A DNA stretch of 64,000 nucleotides from Hyphomicrobiales bacterium (lineage in GTDB: Bacteria > Pseudomonadota > Alphaproteobacteria > SPJN01): NCBI GenBank assembly GCA_006844605.1, contig SPJN01000014.1:1-64000 (forward strand), given 5' to 3'. How positions within the stretch are numbered: position 1 is the first letter of the stretch; every line of letters begins with the position of its first letter. The position numbers were made by a program, and so were the translations under genes. The notes under the pieces are model-generated. The model saw only the letters and a program-made list of their open reading frames with translations, had not been told where the DNA came from and searched no databases. Of this stretch, positions 9,744 to 20,287 are shown one piece after another.

Positions 9744-9770
9744 AGACTTTGGTCGATACGACCATGGTCG
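9744..9770. promoter_or_regulatory. Putative regulator binding region upstream of porin and response regulator
   Basis: AGAC-TTTG-GTCG (9744-9755) followed by the perfect palindrome CGACCATGGTCG (9759-9770); same core as the site at 3291. Confidence 0.45.
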
Positions 9771-9840
9771 ATGATACCTACGTCCAATAGCGAACAGGCG
9801 GATTTGTCCGGATACTCCCACAAAATCAAGGGAGGCAAAC

Positions 9841-10992
9841 ATGTCCAACTATTCAAAACATACCGCAACATTATTGGCGTCTACAATTCTGGGGCTGGCC
9901 TGTGTAAGTGCAGCGCAAGCACAAACCAGTGTGACCGTGGGCGGTCATATTGATCTTGATGTCCATTACACTGACTTGAGCGACGGGGCCTTTGCCTCAA
10001 ACTCGGTCACGCGGGACATTTATATCCCCGGCGCTATTCCGGTTGTTGCCGGCGGCGGTGCAGGCACGAAAACAACAGATTTCAGTGCCGAGGCTTCGCG
10101 TTTTTATATCAAGGCCAAGCATACGGACGGTGATGTCAAAATGGGCGGCAAGGTAGAGCTTGATTTCCTGCTATCCGCGCAAGGTAATCAGCGTGTCTCC
10201 AACAGCGTCTCGCCGCGATTGCGCCATGCCTATCTTGACTTCAATAATTTCCGTTTCGGTCAGACATGGACTGCGTTTCAGAACACGTCATCCATCCCTG
10301 AAAGCGCCAGTTTTTTGGGCCTGTCAGATGGCATGATCTTTATTCGCCAGCCGATCATTCAATATAAGTCCGGTCCTTGGCAGGTGTCGCTGGAAAACGG
10401 CAACACAACGGTTACGCCAAATGCCGGTGGTCGGATCGAAGCTGACAGCAATGTCCTGCCTGATGGTGTCATCCGCTATAATGCGTCAGGCAGCTTTGGC
10501 AATGTGTCTGTTGCGGTAATCGGGCGGGAGTTGCGCATCGATACCGCAGGGCTTGATGACAAGACAACCGGTTGGGGTCTTTCGGTTTCAGGTCGCCTGA
10601 ATGTCGGCGAAAAGAGCGATATCCGTTTCGGCATCACGGGTGGTGATGGCGTTGGGCGTTATATTGGATTGAACGCAGTGAATGCGGCCGCTGTTGATGC
10701 GACCGGCGAGCTTGAAGCTATCCCGGTAATTGGCGGGCATGTGGCCCTGCGCGTGCCTGTTGGCGAAACCACGCGATTGTCTGTCGGCTATTCTGCATTG
10801 CAGGCTGACAATCCCGCGTTTCTGCCCGGCGCAACAACCAAGATGGTTCACAGCGGCATGGCTGCCCTGTTGTGGACCGCATCGAACAAGGTTACGTTTG
10901 GGTTTGAGCTGATGTATGGCGAACGCGAAACAGAAGCAGGTGACAAGGGTGATATGACCCGGGCGACCTTCTCAACCAAGCTGCCTTTCTAG
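9841..10992 (+). CDS. Porin, DcaP-like outer-membrane channel
   Basis: Signal peptide, then TSVTVGGHIDLDVHYTDLSDG..., beta-barrel, C-terminal Phe (TRATFSTKLPF). Confidence 0.8.
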   Translation: MSNYSKHTATLLASTILGLACVSAAQAQTSVTVGGHIDLDVHYTDLSDGAFASNSVTRDIYIPGAIPVVAGGGAGTKTTDFSAEASRFYIKAKHTDGDVKMGGKVELDFLLSAQGNQRVSNSVSPRLRHAYLDFNNFRFGQTWTAFQNTSSIPESASFLGLSDGMIFIRQPIIQYKSGPWQVSLENGNTTVTPNAGGRIEADSNVLPDGVIRYNASGSFGNVSVAVIGRELRIDTAGLDDKTTGWGLSVSGRLNVGEKSDIRFGITGGDGVGRYIGLNAVNAAAVDATGELEAIPVIGGHVALRVPVGETTRLSVGYSALQADNPAFLPGATTKMVHSGMAALLWTASNKVTFGFELMYGERETEAGDKGDMTRATFSTKLPF

Positions 10993-11055
10993 GGAACTAC
11001 CCCCCCCTGCCCAAGGCCGGCCGCCATACAAGAAACAGGATTGGTGATCACACAA

Positions 11056-11319
11056 ATGTCTGACCAACAATTATTGCATCTTGTCTTTGGCGGTCGGTTG
11101 ACCGGCACCGGCAGTATGACATTCGAAGATATTGAGGACCTTGAAATCGTCGGTATCTTCCCGAACTATAAATCCGCCGAAAAGGCATGGCGGGCGGCAT
11201 CACAGCGCAGCGTGGATGATGCCTATACGCGGTATTTTGTGGTCCATCTGCATGAGCTGATGGAGCCTGATATGGAAATGGACCTTCAAGGGCACCCCCT
11301 TAAAGGTCCATCCGAATAG
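11056..11319 (+). CDS. DUF4170 domain protein
   Basis: MSDQQLLHLVFGGRL...VGIFPNYKSAEKAWRAASQRSVDDAYTRYFVVHLHELMEP; ORF track starts upstream at a TTG (11041). Confidence 0.8.
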   Translation: MSDQQLLHLVFGGRLTGTGSMTFEDIEDLEIVGIFPNYKSAEKAWRAASQRSVDDAYTRYFVVHLHELMEPDMEMDLQGHPLKGPSE

Positions 11320-11337
11320 CGTCGTTGGAAAGCTGAT

Positions 11338-12834
11338 TTATTCAGCCGCCATATTGTCCGGTGCATTGGCACCTGCGCGGGCAAACTGCAACGTGCCGTC
11401 ATCGACAGGCTCGCCCCGCAGCATTTTGCGATCAGCGCGGAAGTCATGATCAACACGCCACGGCTGTGTGCTGCCCTGACGGGGCAAATCATGGCGTGCG
11501 CGATTGACATAACCTGAATTTAGCGCATCCCAGACACTGCTTTTCGTTACAATGGATGGATCGTTGGAACGGGGAATGGCCATATCAAGCCCACGGTCAT
11601 CCAGAAGTTTCATCAGGTTCAGGTAATAATCCATCGCGATGCCAACCTTTAAAGTCCATGAGGCATTTACATAGCCAAGGATAAAGGCAAGGTTCGGGAT
11701 GTTTTCAAGCATCAGCGTTTTGTACGCCATGACCGAATTGTGCGGGATGTGCTTGCCATCAACAACCAAATCAACACCGCCCAACATTTTCAGGTTCAAT
11801 CCGGTGGCGGAAATGATGATGTCAGCATCCAGATGCTCGCCGGATTTCAGTTGAATGCCGGTCTTGTCAAAACGATCAATTTCATCAGTGACGATAGATG
11901 CCTTGCCTTCGCGCAGGGCGACGAACAAGTCATCCTCGGGCACTGCACACAGGCGCTGATCCCACGGATTGTAATGGGGGGTAAAGTGTTTCATGTCCAC
12001 CTTACCTTCCAGTGCTTCTTCTGCGGCCCCTTGCAGTTTCTCACGCCACTTGTCCGGCTCCGCCTGCGCCTTGGTATAGGCGAAATCCTGCATCCAGATG
12101 CGGAATGCGCGAATAATTTTAAAGGCCCAGCGGCGCGGCATGACCTTGGTCAGTATCTTTGACAGGCCGTCTTCGTTCTTGACCGACGCGTAATAGGTCG
12201 GTGACCGTTGCAGCATAGTGATATGGGCAGTGTCATCAGCCATTGACGGCACAAGCGTCACTGCCGTTGCGCCAGACCCGATGACAACAACTTTCTTGTT
12301 CTTGTAATCCAGATCTTCGGGCCAATGTTGCGGGTGAATGACTTGACCTTCAAACGCATCCCGGCCGGGGAAGTCGGGTGTATAGGGATTGTCATAATCA
12401 TAATAGCCGGTGCACATGAAAACATGTTGCGCGCGGGCCTGATGGGTTTCGCCAGTGGCTTCATCAATTGCGGTCACGGTCCAACGGGCGTCGCGACTGT
12501 CCCATTCAACGCTGGTGATCTTGCGGCCAAACGTAATGGTGTCGAGAATATTATATTCCGCGACTGTTTCCTTCAGATAGGATTTGATGTCGGGGCCGCC
12601 TGCCAGCACCTTATGCTTCATCCACGGCTTGAAGTTATAGCCAAGGGTATACATGTCGGAATCTGACCGAATGCCGGGATAGCGGAACAGGTCCCATGTG
12701 CCGCCAATATCGGCGCGCCGTTCCCAAATGGCAAAGCGCTTGTCCGGCGCATTCATCCGTAGATGACATGCTGCACCTACGCCGCCGATCCCGGCGCCGA
12801 TGATGAGTACATCAAGGTCACTTGCGTTGGTCAT
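11338..12834 (-). CDS. Flavin-containing monooxygenase / Baeyer-Villiger-type monooxygenase
   Basis: Two Rossmann motifs (IIGAGIGGVGAACHLR; VVIGSGATAVTLVPSMA) and NAD(P)H FMO features. Confidence 0.9.
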   Translation of the reverse strand: MTNASDLDVLIIGAGIGGVGAACHLRMNAPDKRFAIWERRADIGGTWDLFRYPGIRSDSDMYTLGYNFKPWMKHKVLAGGPDIKSYLKETVAEYNILDTITFGRKITSVEWDSRDARWTVTAIDEATGETHQARAQHVFMCTGYYDYDNPYTPDFPGRDAFEGQVIHPQHWPEDLDYKNKKVVVIGSGATAVTLVPSMADDTAHITMLQRSPTYYASVKNEDGLSKILTKVMPRRWAFKIIRAFRIWMQDFAYTKAQAEPDKWREKLQGAAEEALEGKVDMKHFTPHYNPWDQRLCAVPEDDLFVALREGKASIVTDEIDRFDKTGIQLKSGEHLDADIIISATGLNLKMLGGVDLVVDGKHIPHNSVMAYKTLMLENIPNLAFILGYVNASWTLKVGIAMDYYLNLMKLLDDRGLDMAIPRSNDPSIVTKSSVWDALNSGYVNRARHDLPRQGSTQPWRVDHDFRADRKMLRGEPVDDGTLQFARAGANAPDNMAAE

Positions 12835-12950
12835 AATGATTTCCCTGTTTGCCCGAATTTTAATGCTGTTTGAATTTCAGCATGGAACCCTGCCAGCGTC
12901 ATTAGCAAGATTCGATTGCTGAACAGGCCAAAATATTGATAATTTAGGCC

Positions 12951-14033
12951 ATGAGTGAGCAAAATACACAAAATACAGGGCCAATCGAAGGAAAAACTGT
13001 GCTGGCGGTTGGCTCCCTTGCCAGTGCGGCACGGACCATTACGGGTGTCCAGTCGCAGGCTGAATGGTTCGGCGTGGACACCAAGGGGCTGCAAGCCATT
13101 TTGCGCCGGGTCGGCCTGCCTGAGCGTGCCTTTGACGAGCCGACATTCCTGATTTCCATTGATCAGGAGCTTGTCTTGATTGAGGCGTTGTTGGCGGCAG
13201 CGCATTTGAACGCCTCCCTCAGTGCGTTTGTGTTTGGCCAGCGTGATCTGCATGACATCACTTTGTTTGGCGCGCCGGGGCTTGCGATGCGCCATGCACC
13301 GGATCTTTTGTCCTTGTTGAAAGTCGGGTTGGATTTCCCCCAGCTGTTATGGGGTCATTCGCGGATGCGGATTGTGACCAGCCCTATCGCGCTGTCGATT
13401 ACATTTTCCATCGATTGGCGGACAACGGCCCAAGATGCGTTGGTGGAATATGGCCTGCTGCTTGACCTTGTGTCCTATTATACCTTCGTCAATCAAAGCA
13501 TGGGCCGGCAGGCGCAAGTCAGCGCCATTCATTTGCCCTTCGCAGAACCGCATGACGCTGACATTGTGCGGTCACTGGTCGATTGCCCGGTTCATTTCGG
13601 CGCGGAGGCTGCTGAAATTTTACTGCCGCCGGAATGTGCTGCCATGGTCCCCCTGCGGTCACGACCATTGATTTATCAGCAAAGCATTGCCGTGTGTCGG
13701 GAACTTGCGCATTTGCGCCCGTTTGAAACAACATTGTCGGATCAGGCGCTGCGTTGGTTATGGGCCTATTCGCCCCCATTGCCCCGCACGGCGCTGGCAA
13801 AACAATTGGGCATGTCTGAGCGCAGCTTGGCGCGGCGGTTGCGAGCCGAGGGGACGTCCTTTCAAAAATTATTTGCGGAGGTCCAGTCCGAACGGGCACG
13901 CAATTTGTTGCGGACATCAAACCAATCAATTGCAGAAATCAGCTACCAACTTGGTTATGCAGACCCCGCAGCATTCACCCGCGCCTTTACAGGCTGGACA
14001 GGCAAGACGCCATCGGCGTGGCGCGCGCGTTAG
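12951..14033 (+). CDS. AraC-family transcriptional regulator
   Basis: N-terminal Arabinose_bd-like domain and C-terminal HTH_18 (LAKQLGMSERSLARRLRAEGTSFQKL...SIAEISYQLGYADPAAFTRAFTGWTGKTPSAWR). Confidence 0.93.
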   Translation: MSEQNTQNTGPIEGKTVLAVGSLASAARTITGVQSQAEWFGVDTKGLQAILRRVGLPERAFDEPTFLISIDQELVLIEALLAAAHLNASLSAFVFGQRDLHDITLFGAPGLAMRHAPDLLSLLKVGLDFPQLLWGHSRMRIVTSPIALSITFSIDWRTTAQDALVEYGLLLDLVSYYTFVNQSMGRQAQVSAIHLPFAEPHDADIVRSLVDCPVHFGAEAAEILLPPECAAMVPLRSRPLIYQQSIAVCRELAHLRPFETTLSDQALRWLWAYSPPLPRTALAKQLGMSERSLARRLRAEGTSFQKLFAEVQSERARNLLRTSNQSIAEISYQLGYADPAAFTRAFTGWTGKTPSAWRAR

Positions 14034-14869
14034 CGCGGGGCGACGGCAAGGTCGATCTGACCTGCCAATGTTTCGCCGGGTGCCAATATCCGCAGGCCCG
14101 TTTTGGATTGGGGAAGCGACAAGTTTAATGCGTCGGGGGCGTGGCTGACAGGCTCCACACAAAAATGCGGTTGGTCCGCGGGCGTATAGACCGTCAACTG
14201 ATTGAATATGTCGCTTGCTGTCATCGTCAGGGCAAAATTGTCCAGCATGATTTCCGCCCGCCGGGCCTGCCATTCATAAATATTATCCACCAAAAAATCA
14301 CCAACCTGTCGCAAGCGCGATAAATCATTGCTTGATGTTTGAGGGGTTGGTTTGTGGTTCAACCAGATGCTGTCTGTTCTTGCATTCACGGTTGCGTTGA
14401 CCGTGGAAAAAAAGGGATGCCAGCCAAGTCCTGCAGGCATTGGCGTGCGGTCTTGATTTGTGATCGACATTACAAGCTGCAACCCGGTTGGCGTTACCTT
14501 GAACCGTTGTGCAGCTTCAAAGCGCCACGGCCAGTCGGTGCCGTTGTGGTTAAACTTTATGGTCAGTGTGGTCTGGGACTTTTCCGCGACCTGCCATGCT
14601 GATTGCCAACCATTGCCATGCAGGGCGTGTGGTTCCGGGGGAAAATTTAGGGCAAGTTGAACAGCGCGCCCGTCAAACATAAAGCGCCCATCGGTGATCC
14701 GGCTGGCAAATGGCAAAAGGGGAAAGGCACTGGTGTCAACGGCGGAGGAGGCCTGTCGCCCGTCCCGAAATATCGGGCGGCCTTCATGCGTGAAGGAGAT
14801 AACTGATCCGCCCATTTGCGGGGCGATTGCCAACGCAAATCCGTCACGGGAAAGTGTTTCAATGGTCAT
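14030..14869 (-). CDS. Aldose 1-epimerase family protein
   Basis: APQMGGSVISFTHEGRPIFRDG...FPLLPFASRI...LHGNGWQSAWQV...GLGWHPFF. Confidence 0.88.
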   Translation of the reverse strand: MTIETLSRDGFALAIAPQMGGSVISFTHEGRPIFRDGRQASSAVDTSAFPLLPFASRITDGRFMFDGRAVQLALNFPPEPHALHGNGWQSAWQVAEKSQTTLTIKFNHNGTDWPWRFEAAQRFKVTPTGLQLVMSITNQDRTPMPAGLGWHPFFSTVNATVNARTDSIWLNHKPTPQTSSNDLSRLRQVGDFLVDNIYEWQARRAEIMLDNFALTMTASDIFNQLTVYTPADQPHFCVEPVSHAPDALNLSLPQSKTGLRILAPGETLAGQIDLAVAPR

Positions 14870-14873
14870 CAGG

Positions 14874-15812
14874 TTATTCTGCCGGGACAGTGGTGTTGCC
14901 GGACTGGGTTTGGCGCAGGGCGGTGACCGTTTTGTGATCGCCGGTATGGGACCAGCCGGGCGGCATAAACATATATTTCAGTTTGCTGGTCAGGCCGGGT
15001 GCGGCCTTGACATCCTGCCATAGGCCGCGAAATTCACCGAACTGGACGTCCATCACGCTTTCCACATCAACATCGCGCGTGATGCCAAACTCAACCGGGT
15101 CGTCATCATGCAGCGGCTGCAAGGTGCCCATCACCCAATCCCATAATAGCGTCATTGAATTATAGTTCTTGTCCATATAACGCAGGTTGCGGCCATGATG
15201 GACCCGGTGATAGCGCGGGGTTTGCAACACATATTCCAGCGGCCCATAGCGGACCTTGACCACATCTGCACTGACATGCAGGAGGGAGCCCCAGATCACA
15301 TCAATCAGGTTGATGACCAAAATCATTTCAACCGGCACACCGCACAAGGCGGGGAGAAACCCGAAAAAAATTGGGAAGTAAACCAGTGATTCAAGGAAAT
15401 GATGATTAAACCCAACCGTCAGGTTGATGGTGTCGGGCGCGTGATGTGAAGAATGGATGCACCAGAACAATCGTGACTTGTGGCCCAACCAATGCTGTAG
15501 CCAGTACCAAAATTCATAAATGATAAATCCGGTAATCCAGCCATACCAAACAGTGGGCAAGGACCATGAAATCATATTCTGGGCAATGGTGGCCAAACCC
15601 GCGATGGCCAAAAACGGTGCCAGTCGCCCCAACACCGCGCCGATGATCATCACCAGCACACCATTTTTCAGAACCTGACTATAATGGTGCTTGAAGCTGG
15701 CCTTTTTGGACATTGCCAGCAGGAAAACCGCCTCCGCTATTGCTGCCAATGCCAATAAGCCGATCAGAAGACCGGTTGTTTCGGGCAGGGCAAATGTCTC
15801 ACTATCAGGCAT
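14874..15812 (-). CDS. Sterol desaturase / fatty acid hydroxylase superfamily protein
   Basis: His-box motifs [29 protein letters not shown]; start chosen at MPDSETF inside the longer ORF. Confidence 0.88.
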   Translation of the reverse strand: MPDSETFALPETTGLLIGLLALAAIAEAVFLLAMSKKASFKHHYSQVLKNGVLVMIIGAVLGRLAPFLAIAGLATIAQNMISWSLPTVWYGWITGFIIYEFWYWLQHWLGHKSRLFWCIHSSHHAPDTINLTVGFNHHFLESLVYFPIFFGFLPALCGVPVEMILVINLIDVIWGSLLHVSADVVKVRYGPLEYVLQTPRYHRVHHGRNLRYMDKNYNSMTLLWDWVMGTLQPLHDDDPVEFGITRDVDVESVMDVQFGEFRGLWQDVKAAPGLTSKLKYMFMPPGWSHTGDHKTVTALRQTQSGNTTVPAE

Positions 15813-15908
15813 GGTGAATTTGTTTCCAACGGAAGCGACTACATCTTCGTAATGACGTGGGAATACAGTATAAGATGTGCAGATCAAGAAACAAAGAGGG
15901 GCAGAAAT

Positions 15909-17018
15909 ATGAAAACCCGTGCGGCAGTTGCATTCGAAGCCAAGGCACCGCTTGAGATTGTGGAGCTGGATTTGGAAGGTCCGAAAGCTGGCGAAGTGCT
16001 GGTTGAGATTATGGCCACAGGCATTTGCCATACGGATGCCTATACGCTTGACGGACTGGATTCAGAGGGGCTGTTCCCCGCCATTTTGGGGCATGAAGGG
16101 GCAGGCATTGTGCGTGAGGTTGGCCCCGGTGTGACGTCCGTGAAACCGGATGATCACGTCATTCCGCTTTACACGCCTGAATGCCGGGAATGCAAAACCT
16201 GCCTGTCGCAGAAATCAAACCTTTGCACGTCTATTCGCAGCACACAGGGCCAAGGTGTGATGCCTGATGGCACCTCCCGGTTCTCATATAAAGGGCAAAG
16301 CATTTATCACTATATGGGCTGTTCAACCTTTTCGAACTTCACAGTGTTGCCCGAAATTGCAGTTGCCAAAATCCGCGAAGACGCCCCCTTTGATAAGGCA
16401 TGCTATATCGGGTGCGGCGTCACGACGGGCGTTGGTGCCGTTGTCAACACGGCAAAGGTTACACCGGGGTCGAATGTTGTTGTGTTCGGCCTTGGCGGTA
16501 TTGGTCTGAACGTTATTCAGGGCGCGCGCCTTGCCGGGGCCGACAAGATCATCGGCGTTGATATCAATGACAGCAAGGAATCATGGGGCCGCCAGTTTGG
16601 TATGACTGACTTTGTGAACCCGGCAAAGCTGGATGGCGATGTGGTCACCACGTTGGTTGCCATGACTGATGGTGGTGCTGATTACAGCTTTGATTGCACG
16701 GGTAATACTGAAGTAATGCGGCAGGCGCTTGAATGTTGCCACCGCGGCTGGGGTGAAAGCATCATTATCGGCGTGGCAGAGGCTGGCAAGGAAGTTGCCA
16801 CCCGTCCCTTCCAACTGGTGACGGGCCGGGTGTGGAAAGGCACGGCGTTTGGTGGTGCCAGGGGCAGAACCGATGTACCCAAAATTGTAGACTGGTATAT
16901 GGACGGCAAGATCGAAATTGATCCGATGATTACCCATGTCATGCCGCTTGATGACATCAACAAGGCATTTGGTTTGATGCATGCGGGGGAAAGTATCCGT
17001 TCGGTCGTTGTCTTTTAG
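15909..17018 (+). CDS. frmA: S-(hydroxymethyl)glutathione dehydrogenase / class III alcohol dehydrogenase
   Basis: [49 protein letters not shown]..., zinc-ligand Cys cluster [15 protein letters not shown]. Confidence 0.95.
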   Translation: MKTRAAVAFEAKAPLEIVELDLEGPKAGEVLVEIMATGICHTDAYTLDGLDSEGLFPAILGHEGAGIVREVGPGVTSVKPDDHVIPLYTPECRECKTCLSQKSNLCTSIRSTQGQGVMPDGTSRFSYKGQSIYHYMGCSTFSNFTVLPEIAVAKIREDAPFDKACYIGCGVTTGVGAVVNTAKVTPGSNVVVFGLGGIGLNVIQGARLAGADKIIGVDINDSKESWGRQFGMTDFVNPAKLDGDVVTTLVAMTDGGADYSFDCTGNTEVMRQALECCHRGWGESIIIGVAEAGKEVATRPFQLVTGRVWKGTAFGGARGRTDVPKIVDWYMDGKIEIDPMITHVMPLDDINKAFGLMHAGESIRSVVVF

Positions 17019-17077
17019 GCGCGCACCGTTTCCAAATAAATTCATTCTGAAAATTGATCTGAAAATGTGGGGCAATA

Positions 17078-17818
17078 ATGTCTGAACTTGTAGTGCGCAA
17101 CGATCGCGATGGTGTGGCCTGGTTGACGATCAACCGGCCTGATAAATTGAATGCACTGAATGTGCCGGTGTTTGAGGAACTTGAAGCGCATATCAAAACA
17201 ATTGCACGCCAAACCGATGCGGTTGGCGCAGTTGTGCTGCGCGGCGCCGGCAAGTGCTTTTCCGCCGGACATGATTTGGGCGATATCGCGGTGGGCGAAA
17301 AACTGCCCCGCCCGAATTTTCAGGCCCATGTGATTGAGGCATTGTCGAACCTGCCGCAACCGGTTATCACAGCGGTTCACAGCCATTGTTATACCGGCGC
17401 GTTGGAGCTTGCCTTGGGTGGCGACATCCTGATTGCCAGTGCCAATGCCAAGTTTGCAGACACCCATGCCAAGTGGGCCCTGACACCCGTTTGGGGGATG
17501 AGCCAACGTTTGCCCCGCCGTGTGGGTAAGCATAAGGCATTAGAGATGATGTTTACTGCCCGCACCTATCTGGCGGACGAAGCCGTTGCGATGGGGCTTG
17601 CCAATATGGTCTTTCCTGATGACAGTTTTGAAGCCGACGTGACCGCGTTCTGTGCAGAAATTCTGGCGAACAGCTGGTTCTCCCTGCGCGCGAACAAGAC
17701 CTTGGTGCTATCCAGTGATGGGATGGGGCTTGAAGAGGGGCTGGCTCATGAAATTTATACATCGCAAGGCGTCGGCCCTGATATGGCCGACCGTATCGGG
17801 GGCTTTGGCAAGAAATGA
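17078..17818 (+). CDS. Enoyl-CoA hydratase/isomerase family protein
   Basis: Crotonase motifs FSAGHDLGDIA and GGDILIASANAKFADTHAKWALTPVWG. Confidence 0.88.
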   Translation: MSELVVRNDRDGVAWLTINRPDKLNALNVPVFEELEAHIKTIARQTDAVGAVVLRGAGKCFSAGHDLGDIAVGEKLPRPNFQAHVIEALSNLPQPVITAVHSHCYTGALELALGGDILIASANAKFADTHAKWALTPVWGMSQRLPRRVGKHKALEMMFTARTYLADEAVAMGLANMVFPDDSFEADVTAFCAEILANSWFSLRANKTLVLSSDGMGLEEGLAHEIYTSQGVGPDMADRIGGFGKK

Positions 17819-19002
17819 GTGGGATTGACCAATTCACCGATGAAGTGCGCAGCTTTTTATCTGATAAGCTAACGCCTGAGCTGAAGCGCGCCGGCCAGAT
17901 GTGCGCCGGTATTTATGCCGACCAACCCGTTGCCGTTGAATGGCACCGTATCTTGAATGATCAGGGCTGGGCGGTGCCGAAATGGCCCGTCGAATGGGGC
18001 GGCACTGATTGGTCGCTTGAACAGCATGCGGTTTTTGCGCGCGAAATGACATTGGCGAATGCGCCGATTGTTTCGCCCAATTCAACGCGCATGGTCGGGC
18101 CCGTTGTCATCAAGTTTGGCACGGAAGAGCAGCAGAACCATTATCTGCCCCGCATTCGTACCGGTGAAGATTGGTGGACCCAGGGCTATTCGGAACCCGG
18201 TGCAGGGTCTGACCTTGCCTCGCTGCAATGCAAGGCGGAACGTGATGGTGATCATTATGTAATCAACGGAACCAAGATTTGGACGACCCACGCACAATGG
18301 TCGAACAAGATATTCTGTCTGGTCCGCACTGATAATTCAGGCAAACCGCAACAGGGGATTACTTTTCTGTTGTTTGATACGGACTTGCCGGGACTTGAAA
18401 TACGGCCCTTGATTTCAATTTCGGGCGATCATGAATTTAACCAGCTATTCTTTGAAAATGTTCGTGTGCCTGCGTCTGCCCTGTTGGGACAGGAAAATGA
18501 CGGGTGGACCGTCGCCAAATATCTGCTGCAACATGAACGGGGCGGTGCCTACGCGACGGGGCTGAAGATGAAGTTGACCCATCTGAAACAGTTTGCAGAC
18601 GAGCAGGGGGCCGGCGGTGAAGACCCATTGGGCAATGATCCTGATTTTTGCCGCGCGCTTGCGGCTGCTGAGATTGAGCTGGAGACATTGTTTGCGTTTG
18701 AACAAAACCTGTTCTCTGCCGCGTCCGCGGGGCAATCAATCGGGGCGATGTCGTCTGCTTTGAAAATTCGGGGCACGGAAATGCGTCAGCGGGTGACCGA
18801 ATTAGTGATGGAAGCTGTGGGTTATTATGGGTTGCCCTACCAGCCAGAGGCCCGCGCGTTTCGCAGCAATGTGAAGCCGATCGGGTCAGACCTTGCTGCG
18901 ACGGCGCTGCCGCAATATCTGAATGACCGGGCGGCGACAATCTATGCCGGATCGAACGAAATTCAGCGCAACATTATTGCCAAGGGCATTTTGGGGCTAT
19001 AG
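17815..19002 (+). CDS. Acyl-CoA dehydrogenase
   Basis: WTQGYSEPGAGSDLASLQCKAERDGDHYVINGTKIWTTHA; C-terminal IYAGSNEIQRNIIAKGILGL; overlaps upstream gene by 4 nt (ATGA). Confidence 0.93.
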   Translation: MSGIDQFTDEVRSFLSDKLTPELKRAGQMCAGIYADQPVAVEWHRILNDQGWAVPKWPVEWGGTDWSLEQHAVFAREMTLANAPIVSPNSTRMVGPVVIKFGTEEQQNHYLPRIRTGEDWWTQGYSEPGAGSDLASLQCKAERDGDHYVINGTKIWTTHAQWSNKIFCLVRTDNSGKPQQGITFLLFDTDLPGLEIRPLISISGDHEFNQLFFENVRVPASALLGQENDGWTVAKYLLQHERGGAYATGLKMKLTHLKQFADEQGAGGEDPLGNDPDFCRALAAAEIELETLFAFEQNLFSAASAGQSIGAMSSALKIRGTEMRQRVTELVMEAVGYYGLPYQPEARAFRSNVKPIGSDLAATALPQYLNDRAATIYAGSNEIQRNIIAKGILGL

Positions 19003-19026
19003 CTACCGCGCAAATTGGGCGGCAGG

Positions 19027-20163
19027 TCAGCGATTGCGATGCAAAATCTGTTCGTCCAAATCCTTGACTGACGGCACCCCGATCAGGGCCAAGGTGCGCT
19101 CAAGCTCTGTTTGCAAAATCTCTATCGCTTTGGCAACGCCCGGCTCCCCCGCGGCGGCAAGGCCGAACAGATAGGCCCGCCCAATGGCAACGGCGTCTGC
19201 GCCCATTGCCAGTGCCTTGACGATATCGCTGCCGCGCCGAATGCCGCTATCAAGCACGATTTGCGCCCGCCCTGCCGTTGCTTCCCTAATTTCAGGCAGC
19301 AGATCAATGGTGGCAGGGGCGGTGTCCAACTGGCGGCCGCCATGATTGGATATCCACACGCAATCGGCACCGGCCTCAACCAGCTTTTCAACATCTGTTG
19401 GCCGAGAGATGCCCTTGATGGCAATCGGCCCATCCCACACACCGCGCAGCCAGCGCACATAATCCCATGTGACAGTGGGGTCAAACTGGCTGTTGATGAA
19501 ATCAACAACGCCCATGCCTGCCGGGGCCTCAACATTGGCGGGGCCGATCATGGGCGTGGAAACAATGTCCCACATAAAGCCGGGCCGCTGTGCGCCATAC
19601 CACGCAGTGCGTGGTGTGATGACGGGCGGGATGGTGAAATCATTCTTCGGGTCGCGTTCGCGATTGCCAGCCACGGGTGTATCAACCGTCAGGATCAGGG
19701 CGGTAAAGCCCGCCGCCTTGGCCTTGGTCAGTAGTGCTTCGACCAAGCTATGATCACGCCAGACATAAAGCTGGAACCATTTGGGTCCGGTGTGGATCGC
19801 GGAAATCTCGTCAAATGGCACGGACCCCAGCGTGGACATGCTATAGGGGATGCCAGCTTGTTGGGCGGCCCCGGCAACTGCACGCTCCCCAAAGCGGGGG
19901 TTGAACAACCGCGAGGTGGCGGTGGGGGCGATGACAAAGGGCAGGGCGCTTTTTGCACCCATAATCTCAACCGATGTATCAATCGTGGACACGTCTGTCA
20001 GCGTGTTTTGAACAAGGCCGATATCGCGGAATGCGGCAGTGTTGCGGCGCAGGGTTTGTTCATCATCCGCCCCGCCATCAATATAATCAAAAATCATTTT
20101 GGGCAGGCGCTTTTTCGCGGCCAACCGTAAATCAGCGATATTATGCACGCGTTTTAATGACAT
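19027..20163 (-). CDS. FMN-dependent alpha-hydroxy-acid oxidase/dehydrogenase (LldD-like)
   Basis: FDYIDGGADDEQTLRRN; VWISNHGGRQLDTAPATIDLLPEI; SGIRRGSDIVKALAMGADAVAIGRAYL. Confidence 0.93.
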   Translation of the reverse strand: MSLKRVHNIADLRLAAKKRLPKMIFDYIDGGADDEQTLRRNTAAFRDIGLVQNTLTDVSTIDTSVEIMGAKSALPFVIAPTATSRLFNPRFGERAVAGAAQQAGIPYSMSTLGSVPFDEISAIHTGPKWFQLYVWRDHSLVEALLTKAKAAGFTALILTVDTPVAGNRERDPKNDFTIPPVITPRTAWYGAQRPGFMWDIVSTPMIGPANVEAPAGMGVVDFINSQFDPTVTWDYVRWLRGVWDGPIAIKGISRPTDVEKLVEAGADCVWISNHGGRQLDTAPATIDLLPEIREATAGRAQIVLDSGIRRGSDIVKALAMGADAVAIGRAYLFGLAAAGEPGVAKAIEILQTELERTLALIGVPSVKDLDEQILHRNR

Positions 20164-20287
20164 GTGAGGTCCCCAATATTACTGCCTGATTTCTATGATC
20201 ATCAGATAATCTGTGGCAAGGTGCAAGGTAATCCACAGGGGGGTGAGCGGTTATGAAGCCGCAGGAAATAGAAGGACTGGTCCGGGC

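Noticed and set aside
19111-20130. 207-aa and 126-aa plus-strand ORFs over the FMN oxidase gene
   Set aside because: Shadow ORFs antisense to a well-conserved LldD-like enzyme.
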